8,120 nucleotides of DNA from Actinomycetota bacterium (lineage in GTDB: Bacteria > Actinomycetota > Thermoleophilia > UBA2241). The notes beneath the pieces were generated by a model. It made no database searches and was not told where the DNA came from. It saw only the letters and a list, made by a program, of their open reading frames with translations. This document shows, piece by piece, positions 1 to 6,819 of the stretch. A program made the translations under genes and the position numbers. Location: assembly GCA_003132645.1 (NCBI GenBank), contig PKYM01000068.1:4884-13003 (forward strand). The letters run 5' to 3'. Numbering within the stretch: position 1 is the first letter of the stretch; the number at the start of each line of letters is the position of its first letter.

Positions 1-851
<851 letters not shown>

Positions 852-852
852 A

Positions 853-1857
853 TCAGGCCACCGGCGCCCCGACGAGGTGGTCTGAATGAAAGCAGGCCGA
901 CAGGCGGCCCGGCGTGGTGGCTGCCAGCGGCGGCCGCTCGTGGCGGCACTGTTCGGTGCGCAGCTCGCAGCGCGCGGCGAAGGCGCAGCCGTCGGGCAGG
1001 TGGGCCAGGTCGGGCGGCAGACCGTCGATCGACTGCAGCGAGCCCTTGCGCGGCTCGTCCAAGCGCGGCACCGAGCGCAACAGGCCGACGGTGTAGGGAT
1101 GGTGGGGGTGGGCGAACAGCTCGCCGGCGCTCGCCGACTCGACGATCCGGCCGGCGTACATGACGAGGATGCGTTCGGTCATGCCGGCGACCACGCCGAG
1201 GTCGTGGGTGATCAGGACGATGGCCGAGCCGTAGTCGCGCGAGAGCTGTTTCATGAGGCGCAGGATCTGCGCCTGGATCGTCACGTCGAGGGCCGTGGTG
1301 GGCTCGTCGGCCAGCAGCAGCTTGGGATTGCACGACAGGGCGATGGCGATCATGACGCGCTGGCGCATGCCGCCGGAGAACTGGTGCGGGTAGTCGTGGA
1401 TGCGCTCGGCGGCCTTGGGTATGCCGACCATCTCGAGCAGCTCGATGGCGCGTTTCACGGCGTCGGAGTGGCTCAGGCCGAGGTGGTTCTCCATGCCCTC
1501 GGTGGTCTGGCGTTCGATCGACAGCACCGGGTTCAGCGAGGTGACCGGGTCCTGGAAGATCATCGATATGTCGCGCCCACGCACGCGGCGCACCTCGTGC
1601 TCGGGCAGGGCGAGGAGGTCGCGGCCCATGAACTCGACCTTGCCGGTGACGGTGGAGTTGCTCATCATGCGCACGAGCCCCAGGATGGCGAGCGCGCTGA
1701 TGCTCTTGCCGCAGCCCGATTCGCCGACCAGCCCGACGGTCTCGCCCTCGCGGATGCCGAAGCTGATGCCGTCGACCGCCTGGACCCGGCCCTCCTGGCT
1801 GGCGAACGTCACCGCGAGGTCAGTGACCTCGAGCAGATTGTCTCCCTCCCATGACAC
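853..1857 (-). CDS. Oligopeptide/dipeptide ABC transporter ATP-binding protein, OppD/DppD type
   Basis: This is the OppD-like ATPase of a peptide importer, acting at the inner face of the membrane with the downstream OppF-like partner. Numbered from GTG 1857 (334 aa): Walker A GESGCGKS (45-52), Q-loop [11 protein letters not shown] (100-110), signature FSGGMRQRV (160-168), Walker B LLLADEP (180-186), switch H218, and the oligo_HPY region with [13 protein letters not shown] (250-262). Four late cysteines (C291, C297, C304, C322) match the cysteine cluster that binds [4Fe-4S] in characterised OppD/DppD proteins. I chose GTG 1857 because the family normally begins just before LLEVTDL and because a good promoter ends 6 nt upstream. 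A TTG at 1929-1927 would add 24 residues but has no ribosome site. No permease or binding-protein gene lies upstream, because the next gene is divergent; they may lie beyond the left edge or elsewhere. Confidence 0.94.
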   Translation of the reverse strand: MSWEGDNLLEVTDLAVTFASQEGRVQAVDGISFGIREGETVGLVGESGCGKSISALAILGLVRMMSNSTVTGKVEFMGRDLLALPEHEVRRVRGRDISMIFQDPVTSLNPVLSIERQTTEGMENHLGLSHSDAVKRAIELLEMVGIPKAAERIHDYPHQFSGGMRQRVMIAIALSCNPKLLLADEPTTALDVTIQAQILRLMKQLSRDYGSAIVLITHDLGVVAGMTERILVMYAGRIVESASAGELFAHPHHPYTVGLLRSVPRLDEPRKGSLQSIDGLPPDLAHLPDGCAFAARCELRTEQCRHERPPLAATTPGRLSACFHSDHLVGAPVA

Positions 1858-1863
1858 CTTGCT

Positions 1864-1892
1864 ATCAAAGGCTTTCGCGGAGGTTTTGGCAA
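1864..1892 (-). promoter_or_regulatory. Predicted promoter of the opp-like ATPase genes, leaderless arrangement
   Basis: On the minus strand, TTGCCA (1892-1887, 5/6 match to TTGACA) is followed by a 17-nt spacer and TTTGAT (1869-1864, 4/6 match to TATAAT). The GTG start of the OppD-like gene begins 7 nt after the end of the -10 box, where transcription would be expected to begin. No Shine-Dalgarno sequence precedes that GTG. A leaderless mRNA is inferred. Confidence 0.5.
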
Positions 1893-2021
1893 GCCGGGGT
1901 TGGTTCGCGATGGTGCTTTCAGCCTGCAAGCAGCGCTACGAGATGCAGTACGATGAAGGAGAGCACCAGTTCATCACCGGCCGGCTCGCGGGCAGCGGCG
2001 ACCGGGCACAACGAAAGACGT

Positions 2022-3005
2022 ATGGCGGACCCACTCGACGAATCCCCAAGCGCGAGACGCGCCGTTGGTGCGCCGGTCAGTCCCGAGCGCGGCCGCGACC
2101 TGGGGATCCTCGCCCTGGCGGTCCTGGCGCCGGTCTGGGGCTACGGCTGGGTGGCGACCAAAGTCGGCCTCGACTACAGCCGGCCGCTCACCTTCGCCGC
2201 CCTGCGCGTCGCACTGAGTGCGACGTGCCTGCTGGCGGTTCTGGTACTCACGCGGCGCCCGCTGCGGCCGCCGGTGATCGGCTACACGATCGTCATCGGA
2301 CTGCTCCAGACGACCGCCTTCACGGGGCTCGTCATGTGGGCGCTGAGCAGCGCCGGCGCCGGCAAGATCGCCGTGCTGACCTACACCATGCCGTTCTGGC
2401 TGCTCCTGCTGGCCTGGGCCTTTCTCGGCGAGCGGCTGCGCGGCGCGCAGTGGCTTGCCGTGGGTCTGGCTTTCGCCGGGCTCGTTCTCGTGGTCAGCCC
2501 CTGGCACATCCACGGCCTGCTGCCCAGCGTGCTCACGGTCGCGGGTGGACTGGCGTGGGCGGCCAGCGCGCTCGTGGTCAAGCTGGCGCACCGGCGTCAC
2601 GAGGTCGACGTGCTGTCGCTGACCACCTGGCAGATGGTGTTCGGCGCTCTGCCGCTGCTCGCCGTAGCGGCGCTGACGGCCCACCATGGCCCCGACTGGA
2701 CACCGGCCTTCGTCGCCTCGCTGACCTACAACGTGCTGCTCGCCAACGCGCTGGCCTGGTTTCTCTGGCTCTACGCTCTGCGCCGACTGTCGGCCGGTCC
2801 CGCGGGGCTCGGCACGCTCGCCATCCCGGTGATCGGCGTGCTGGCCGCGTGGCTGCAGCTCGGTGAGCGGCCCGGCGCCGTCGAGGGCGCCGGCATGGCG
2901 CTCATTGTCGGAGGGCTGGCGCTGCTCGTCTGGCGTGGTATCGCGCAGGGTCGGCGGCAGCCGGCTGCCGATGACGACCTGACGGTACAGCCGGTCGTCG
3001 ACTGA
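2022..3005 (+). CDS. EamA/DMT-superfamily membrane transporter
   Basis: This is a 327-aa polytopic inner-membrane protein of the drug/metabolite transporter superfamily, whose members mostly export amino acids, metabolites or drugs. It has the usual layout of two EamA repeats with about ten hydrophobic segments. The first half starts at ILALAVLAPVWGYGWVATKVG, with a typical W-G-x-x-x-x-x-K entry motif, and its last helix begins after a FLGERLRGAQW loop. The second half starts near LLPSVLTVAGGLAWAASALVV, and its matching loop is LGERPGAVEGAGM. The N-terminal ~25 residues and C-terminal ~25 residues are hydrophilic and probably cytoplasmic. I chose ATG 2022 because GAAAG lies 4 nt upstream. An in-frame ATG at 1953 would add 23 Ser/Ala-rich residues and is possible. 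The gene diverges from the peptide-transporter ATPases with 164 bp between starts. TACGAT at 1949-1954 could be its -10 box, but no -35 box is convincing. The substrate cannot be read from the sequence. Confidence 0.9.
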   Translation: MADPLDESPSARRAVGAPVSPERGRDLGILALAVLAPVWGYGWVATKVGLDYSRPLTFAALRVALSATCLLAVLVLTRRPLRPPVIGYTIVIGLLQTTAFTGLVMWALSSAGAGKIAVLTYTMPFWLLLLAWAFLGERLRGAQWLAVGLAFAGLVLVVSPWHIHGLLPSVLTVAGGLAWAASALVVKLAHRRHEVDVLSLTTWQMVFGALPLLAVAALTAHHGPDWTPAFVASLTYNVLLANALAWFLWLYALRRLSAGPAGLGTLAIPVIGVLAAWLQLGERPGAVEGAGMALIVGGLALLVWRGIAQGRRQPAADDDLTVQPVVD

Positions 3006-3119
3006 GGGGTCGCGAGTCGGTTGGCCGCGAGCGGCAGCGCCCATGCGATAGGAGCGGCCGGTGGCGAGGTCGCAGGCCCAGACGCCGTCGTAGTCGCCGT
3101 CGCGTCGATCGAGTCACGC

Positions 3120-3138
3120 AACGGTCCGACCGTCCGTT
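3120..3138. repeat. Nested inverted repeat in the intergenic region (possible operator)
   Basis: AACGG (3120-3124) and CCGTT (3134-3138) form one inverted repeat. ACGGT (3121-3125) and ACCGT (3129-3133) form a second that overlaps it. They lie in the 256-bp gap (3006-3261) between the EamA gene and the peptidase gene. No RNA gene or credible small ORF is visible in that gap. A regulator-binding site is possible, but nothing identifies the protein, and short repeats of this size arise by chance in GC-rich DNA. Confidence 0.25.
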
Positions 3139-3224
3139 ACCGCACTCGATTGTGGAGCAGGGTTGGTGCAAATCGCAAACGCCTCGTAGGGCCGACGCTC
3201 ACGCCCGTCCGCTCAGTGCGGGGT

Positions 3225-3254
3225 TTGACGCGACGCACGCCTTGTTGATATCCA
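3225..3254 (+). promoter_or_regulatory. Weak candidate promoter for the peptidase-epimerase unit
   Basis: TTGACG (3225-3230, 5/6 to the -35 consensus) is followed after 18 nt by TATCCA (3249-3254, only 3/6 to TATAAT). The ATG at 3262 lies 7 nt beyond and has no Shine-Dalgarno sequence, which would suit a leaderless transcript. The poor -10 box keeps confidence low. Confidence 0.2.
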
Positions 3255-3261
3255 TCGTCCC

Positions 3262-4878
3262 ATGGCAGACGCAGTGATCAGTCACACGACCACGGTCGAA
3301 CCGCTCGCGACGCTTGTCCCCGAGGCCGTGCTCACGACCCTCGAGGCGCTCGGCCCCCAGGCGCGCCCCTACAACTTCGACGACCGCTTCGACTGCTGGG
3401 GTCTGGTGCGCGAGGTCTACGGCGAGCTTCTCGCCGGAAGGCCGCTCGACGACGATCTCGAAGCGGCGAGCGCCGTCGAGACGGCGCGGGCCGAGCGCTG
3501 GGCGCCCATCCCGGAGCTGGCCGATCTGCTGCCCGGCGACGTCGTCGTGAGCCACGACCATCATGTCCCCGGCAAGTTCCACGCCGTCATCGTCTACGGC
3601 CGGCTCGACGGCCGGCTGCTGGTCTACGACTCCTCGCCCCGCGGCGACATCCCGCTTGTCGAGAAGCGCGACGACCGGCAGGTCGTCATCGACGCGCGTG
3701 AGCTGCACACGCGCCATATGCGGGCCACGGGGGGCACCGACCGGCTGCGCAACGACGGCGGCGCCTACCTGCGGCTCTGGTTCGTCGGAGGGCGCTACTA
3801 CAACCGGCGGCTCCACAAGGCGCTGCTCGAGGTAAACCCGCAACGCGAGACCGACGCCGTCGCGCTGCGTCGGCGCGCGGGTCTCGCGCCGCTGCCTTTC
3901 TATGCCGTTCGCCGGCTGCCCACCGATCGCAGCGGGCGCGAGCTCTACGACAACCGCGCCACACGCTCTCAGAACGCCTACCTGCCCGACGGTACGCCGC
4001 TGCGCGACGATGACTATCCGCGGGCCTGCGACGCCCGCGCGACTGGCGCTTCCCGCGCTGCCGCCGGCGACGGTCTCGGCGGCGCAGGCGGCGGAGACGG
4101 CTATCGCCGCCCGCCGCCGCCGGTACTCGAGTCCGCCCCGGCCGCGGTGCACACCGGCGGCGCGGCGCGTCTCGCCTGGCGCTACCAGCCCGCCACCTGC
4201 GATCTCGTCGCGATCGGCTGCCGCGTCGAGCTGTACGAGCTGCGCCGCGGGGTCTGGAAACGCCTCGTGCTGACCCGCGACTGCGACGAGCCCGAGCGCT
4301 CGTTCACTATCCCGGCCGCCGCCCTGCGACCTGATATGTGCTACGAGGTCTCGCTGTTCACCCGCGCTGCCGCCGGCTATTCGTCGGACGCGGTGGTGAC
4401 GTTCGTGAACGAACCGGCGGCCGACAACCCCTTCCTCGTCTCCTCCATGGCGCGGCCGTTCGCGCTCGCCCCCGACGAGGGCGCCGTCGTCTCGACCGTC
4501 ACACCTGAACTGTCCTGGTCGATCTTCGACTCCGAGGCTCACCAGAGCGCCGTGAAGCTCGCCATACACGTGGGCGGCTGCTACGAGAGCGAGGCGCCGC
4601 TTGTGCACGAAGCGACACTCGAAGGCGAGGCGGCGGCCGGGACGGCGTACGCCGTCCCGGCCGCCGCCGGCCTGACGCCCGGCACGACCTACCACTGGTA
4701 CGTCACTCCGCGCGATCGCGAGGGGCGCTGGGCCTACGCGCCCATGGAGGGCATCTTCACGATCGCCAGCGACGCCGCCGTCGATCCGGCCCGCGACTCC
4801 GATGACTCGTCGCCGGCCGCTCCCGCCGGTCCGCCACGGCGCGACCCGCGCCGCCGGCCGCGCGCCGGCGGTCTCTGA
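3262..4878 (+). CDS. NlpC/P60-like cysteine peptidase/amidase with two FnIII-like domains
   Basis: The protein has 538 residues. The N-terminal ~135 residues look like an NlpC/P60 (papain-like) domain: FDCWGLVREVYGEL carries the candidate nucleophile C45, LPGDVVV (90-96) matches the conserved L-P-G-D turn, and KFHAVIVYG carries the candidate H107, with D123 (VYDSSP) a possible third catalytic residue. Family members cleave peptide bonds in cell-wall stem peptides, often gamma-D-Glu-diamino acid bonds. Residues ~140-255 match nothing I recognise. A Gly-rich then Pro-rich linker (~265-290) leads to two fibronectin-III-like beta domains (~286-384 and ~398-502), the second ending in the classic LTPGTTYHWYV strand. 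The tail (~515-538) is Pro/Arg-rich. There is no signal peptide, lipobox, anchor or transmembrane segment, which is unusual for FnIII proteins. The downstream epimerase starts 5 nt after the stop. The coding call is strong, the catalytic assignment moderate. Confidence 0.72.
   Translation: MADAVISHTTTVEPLATLVPEAVLTTLEALGPQARPYNFDDRFDCWGLVREVYGELLAGRPLDDDLEAASAVETARAERWAPIPELADLLPGDVVVSHDHHVPGKFHAVIVYGRLDGRLLVYDSSPRGDIPLVEKRDDRQVVIDARELHTRHMRATGGTDRLRNDGGAYLRLWFVGGRYYNRRLHKALLEVNPQRETDAVALRRRAGLAPLPFYAVRRLPTDRSGRELYDNRATRSQNAYLPDGTPLRDDDYPRACDARATGASRAAAGDGLGGAGGGDGYRRPPPPVLESAPAAVHTGGAARLAWRYQPATCDLVAIGCRVELYELRRGVWKRLVLTRDCDEPERSFTIPAAALRPDMCYEVSLFTRAAAGYSSDAVVTFVNEPAADNPFLVSSMARPFALAPDEGAVVSTVTPELSWSIFDSEAHQSAVKLAIHVGGCYESEAPLVHEATLEGEAAAGTAYAVPAAAGLTPGTTYHWYVTPRDREGRWAYAPMEGIFTIASDAAVDPARDSDDSSPAAPAGPPRRDPRRRPRAGGL
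4629..4668. repeat. Perfect 40-bp palindrome inside the peptidase gene
   Basis: The 20 bases at 4629-4648 are exactly reverse-complementary to 4649-4668, with the axis between 4648 and 4649 in a GTAC core. Pairing stops at both ends (A4628 against G4669). It lies inside the second FnIII-like domain and encodes roughly EAAAGTAYAVPAAA. The transcript could form a very stable hairpin of about 18 pairs with a 4-nt loop, and the DNA could extrude a cruciform. There is no T tract after it, so it is not a standard intrinsic terminator. Confidence 0.9.
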
Positions 4879-4883
4879 CGCCC

Positions 4884-5903
4884 ATGACCACGATCGGCTT
4901 CGCGCCCCTCGACCTCGCCACCCGGGCGCCGTTCGGTATCTCGCGCTGGGCCCACAAAGCCTTCGCCGACTTCGTCGTCACCATGACCGACGAGAACGGC
5001 GTCACCGGCTTCGGCGAGGGCGCACCCAACGCGCGCTACGACGAGTCGCGCGACGACGACGCGGTGGCCCTCGAAGAGCTGTCGACGGCGCTCGCCGCCG
5101 TCGAGGGCGTGGCGGCAGTCGAAGCGTTCTGTGTCGCCCAGCCCGGGTTTCCGGCACTGCGGGCAGCCCTCTCGGCGGCCGCCTGGGACCTCGCCGGCAA
5201 GCAGGCCGGCGAGCCGGTCTGGCAGCTTCTCGGCCTCGAGCGCGCCAGCGTGCGGACCTCGCTCACCATCCCCATCGCCGACCCCGAGATCATGCTGGCT
5301 CAGGCGCGCGCGGCGGAGGGCTTCGGCGTCCTCAAGGTCAAGCTCGGCTTCGAGGGCGATCTCGACGTCGCCACGCTCCTCGCGCGCGAGCTGCCCGACA
5401 AACGCTTTCGCTACGACGCCAACGAGGGCTGGGACAAAGAGCACGCCGCCAAGGCTCTCGAGGTGCTCGGCCGCCTTGGCGCGGAGCTCGTCGAGCAACC
5501 GCTGCCGGCCGCCGATCGCGACGGCCAGGCCTGGCTGCTCGACCGCTCGCCGGTCCAGCTCTTCGGCGACGAGGCCCTGCTCGATCTCGAGCACTTGGAC
5601 GAGGTCGTCGACCTCTACGACGGCTTCGTCGTGAAGCTCGCCAAGGCCGGCGGGATCGCCGCCGCGGCGGCTCTCATGACGGCCTGCCAGGAACGCGCCG
5701 CTCGCGTGCTGCTCGGCTGCATGATTGAGTCGAGCCTGGGGATCGCCGCCGGCCTGCACGTGGCCGGCTTGGCCGACTACGTCGACCTCGACGGCTTCCT
5801 GTTGCTCGAGGCCGACCCGTTCAGCGGCATCGCCACCGATGGTGACCTGCTCACGGCGCCCGACGCGCCCGGCCTGGGCGTCGCGCTGGCCGTCGCTCCC
5901 TGA
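4884..5903 (+). CDS. Dipeptide epimerase, L-Ala-D/L-Glu type (enolase superfamily)
   Basis: This 339-aa enolase-superfamily enzyme of the muconate-lactonizing subgroup probably epimerises the second residue of dipeptides such as L-Ala-D-Glu to L-Ala-L-Glu, making murein peptides usable as nutrients. Visible active-site elements are the KxK motif LKVKLG (K151, K153), metal ligands D178 (RYDANEGW), E204 (VEQPLP) and D229 (FGDEALL), the second-face lysine K251 (VVKLAKAGG), E282 (MIESSLG), and the D-x-D pair D301/D303 (YVDLDGFLLLEADPF). That pair is the hallmark separating dipeptide epimerases from muconate cycloisomerases and o-succinylbenzoate synthases. The N-terminal capping domain includes TRAPFGISRW and GFGEGAPNARYDES. 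Length is normal for the family (YkfB/YcjG). It starts 5 nt after the peptidase stop, so the two are surely co-transcribed and probably coupled. Exact dipeptide specificity cannot be settled from sequence. Confidence 0.92.
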   Translation: MTTIGFAPLDLATRAPFGISRWAHKAFADFVVTMTDENGVTGFGEGAPNARYDESRDDDAVALEELSTALAAVEGVAAVEAFCVAQPGFPALRAALSAAAWDLAGKQAGEPVWQLLGLERASVRTSLTIPIADPEIMLAQARAAEGFGVLKVKLGFEGDLDVATLLARELPDKRFRYDANEGWDKEHAAKALEVLGRLGAELVEQPLPAADRDGQAWLLDRSPVQLFGDEALLDLEHLDEVVDLYDGFVVKLAKAGGIAAAAALMTACQERAARVLLGCMIESSLGIAAGLHVAGLADYVDLDGFLLLEADPFSGIATDGDLLTAPDAPGLGVALAVAP

Positions 5904-5912
5904 GGCGAGGGA
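5897..5912. terminator. Small hairpin at the convergent gene junction (possible weak bidirectional terminator)
   Basis: TCCCT (5897-5901) and AGGGA (5908-5912) form a 5-bp stem with a 6-nt loop that spans the epimerase stop codon and ends just before the stop codon of the convergent serine hydrolase gene (5918-5916). Its position suits a shared terminator, but the stem is short and no T run follows on either strand. Confidence 0.2.
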
Positions 5913-5915
5913 ACC

Positions 5916-6647
5916 CTACCCCGTCAGCTCGTCGTAGAGCCGGCGCCCCGCGGCGGCCACTGCCTCGTAGCCGTCTTCGCCGTCGGTGAGCACCGCCAGC
6001 ACCAGCGTATGACCGTCGGGCGTCGTGACGACGCCGCAGTCGTGGCAGAAGCGGCCCTCGGGCAGATCGTCGCCGGGCTTGCCGGCGTAGGTCGCGCCGG
6101 CGGGCAGGGCCCGGCCGAGGCCGTCGCGGTGCTCCTGGGCGGCCAGCGAGGTGAGCACGTTCTCGCAGGCCGTGGCGCCGATCCGCGGGTCGCCGGCGAC
6201 GAGCTGCTCGAGCAGGGTCGCGAGGTCGCGGGCGCAGGTCACGTTGTCGCGGCCCGCCGCGGCCGCCTCCCAGTCCATCATCTGCCGGCGCAGCGCGGTG
6301 TCGCGCAGCCCCAGTTCGGTGGCCAGCGCCGCCACCCGTTCGAAGCCGACGAAGGCGATCACGACGTTGGTGGCGTCGTTGTCGCTCACCACGAGAGCGA
6401 GATGGAGGTAGTCGGCCAAGGCGAGTTGCGCCGCGTGGCGAAAGCCGCGCAGCACGCCGGCGCCGCCCACGGCCTGCCAGGGCTGAAAGGCGTAGGGTTG
6501 TGCCTCACCCAGCTCGCCGGCGGTCACGGCGCGCCAGAAGGTCGTCGCCAGCAGGACCTTGATCGTGCTGAACGACGGCATGACGACGTACTGGTGCGAC
6601 CCGTTCATGCGGCCGCTCGTCAGGTCCTTGCCGTAGCAGGCGATCAC
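5916..6647 (-). CDS. Class A beta-lactamase-fold serine hydrolase without signal peptide
   Basis: This 243-aa protein has the penicillin-recognising serine hydrolase fold (beta-lactamase class A-like). Numbered from GTG 6647: S27-T-I-K30 is the S-x-x-K nucleophile motif, S88-D-N90 the SDN loop, E127 followed by N135 (DWEAAAAGRDN) sits where the omega-loop general base is expected, and K190-P-G192 replaces the usual K-T-G. GRFCHDCGVV and HTLVLAVLTDG are the following beta strands. S27 lies very near the N-terminus, there is no signal peptide, and the first helix of secreted class A enzymes is absent, so a cytoplasmic peptidase, esterase or amidase role is likelier than antibiotic resistance. 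GTG 6647 was chosen because an extended -10 box sits at the right distance and upstream in-frame codons (AGA AGA, TAT CAT) look non-coding. ATG 6686 or TTG 6731 are alternatives. It is convergent with the epimerase gene, 12 nt apart. Confidence 0.85.
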   Translation of the reverse strand: MIACYGKDLTSGRMNGSHQYVVMPSFSTIKVLLATTFWRAVTAGELGEAQPYAFQPWQAVGGAGVLRGFRHAAQLALADYLHLALVVSDNDATNVVIAFVGFERVAALATELGLRDTALRRQMMDWEAAAAGRDNVTCARDLATLLEQLVAGDPRIGATACENVLTSLAAQEHRDGLGRALPAGATYAGKPGDDLPEGRFCHDCGVVTTPDGHTLVLAVLTDGEDGYEAVAAAGRRLYDELTG

Positions 6648-6653
6648 GGCGTG

Positions 6654-6662
6654 ATGATAGCA
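6654..6662 (-). promoter_or_regulatory. Extended -10 promoter of the serine hydrolase gene, leaderless arrangement
   Basis: Read on the minus strand, TGC followed by TATCAT (6662-6654) is an extended -10 element (TGn plus a 5/6 match to TATAAT). Six bases (6653-6648) then separate it from the GTG at 6647, so the expected transcription start is the G of the start codon. No convincing -35 box lies upstream, as is common for extended -10 promoters, and there is no Shine-Dalgarno sequence. Confidence 0.5.
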
Positions 6663-6721
6663 CCGAGCCGCTCTTCTCAGGCGCATCGTACTGATTTGCC
6701 ACCGTGCCCGGAGGAGAAACG

Positions 6722-6752
6722 TTGACAGCAAGCCCTGCCTTCAGCTCAAAAT
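6722..6752 (+). promoter_or_regulatory. Candidate promoter of the qcr (bc complex) operon
   Basis: TTGACA (6722-6727) is a perfect -35 hexamer. The best downstream -10 match is CAAAAT (6747-6752, 4/6), with a long spacer of 19 nt. Transcription would start near 6758-6760, giving a leader of about 60 nt before the Rieske ATG at 6820. The region is shared with the divergent serine hydrolase promoter, about 65 bp away. Confidence 0.35.
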
Positions 6753-6808
6753 GCCAGACACGGCCACGCCGCAAAGGGCGGCGCGGCCTGACCATCTGTT
6801 CCATGCCT

Positions 6809-6816
6809 GGAGGGAG
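6809..6816 (+). promoter_or_regulatory. Shine-Dalgarno site fixing the Rieske gene start
   Basis: GGAGGGAG at 6809-6816 contains GGAGG placed 6 nt before ATG 6820, near-ideal spacing. The alternative ATG at 6751 has no such site, so 6820 is preferred. Confidence 0.65.
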
Positions 6817-6819
6817 TCC

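Noticed and set aside
1949..1954. TACGAT as a -10 box for the EamA gene
   Set aside because: It fits TAnnnT but has no acceptable -35 box or extended -10 TG, so it is mentioned only in the EamA entry.
2352..2363. 12-bp palindrome GCCGGCGCCGGC in the EamA gene
   Set aside because: Short GC palindromes of this kind are frequent by chance at this base composition and this one encodes ordinary Ala/Gly residues.
3006..3261. tRNA, small RNA, CRISPR or small ORF in the largest intergenic gap
   Set aside because: No cloverleaf, no repeat-spacer periodicity and no ORF with a ribosome site and normal codon use were found.
4021..4120. Possible frameshift in the Gly/Pro-rich stretch of the peptidase gene
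   Set aside because: The frame stays open and resumes directly in a good FnIII-like domain, and G/C third positions persist, so a disordered linker explains it better.
3199..4695. A long open frame on the minus strand opposite the peptidase gene
   Set aside because: It is a high-GC shadow. The plus-strand frame has recognisable NlpC/P60-like and FnIII-like motifs and strong G/C third positions, while the antisense product is low-complexity R/A/G/V-rich sequence with no family motif.
4734..5759. Minus-strand frame opposite the epimerase gene
   Set aside because: The epimerase has every enolase-superfamily catalytic residue on the plus strand; the antisense frame resembles no family.
5916..6647. 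Antibiotic-resistance beta-lactamase
   Set aside because: There is no export signal, the KTG motif is replaced by KPG, and the context is peptide metabolism; only the fold is shared.
6009..6725. Plus-strand frame opposite the serine hydrolase
   Set aside because: The minus strand carries STIK, SDN and KPG motifs in correct order and spacing; the plus frame is a compositional shadow.
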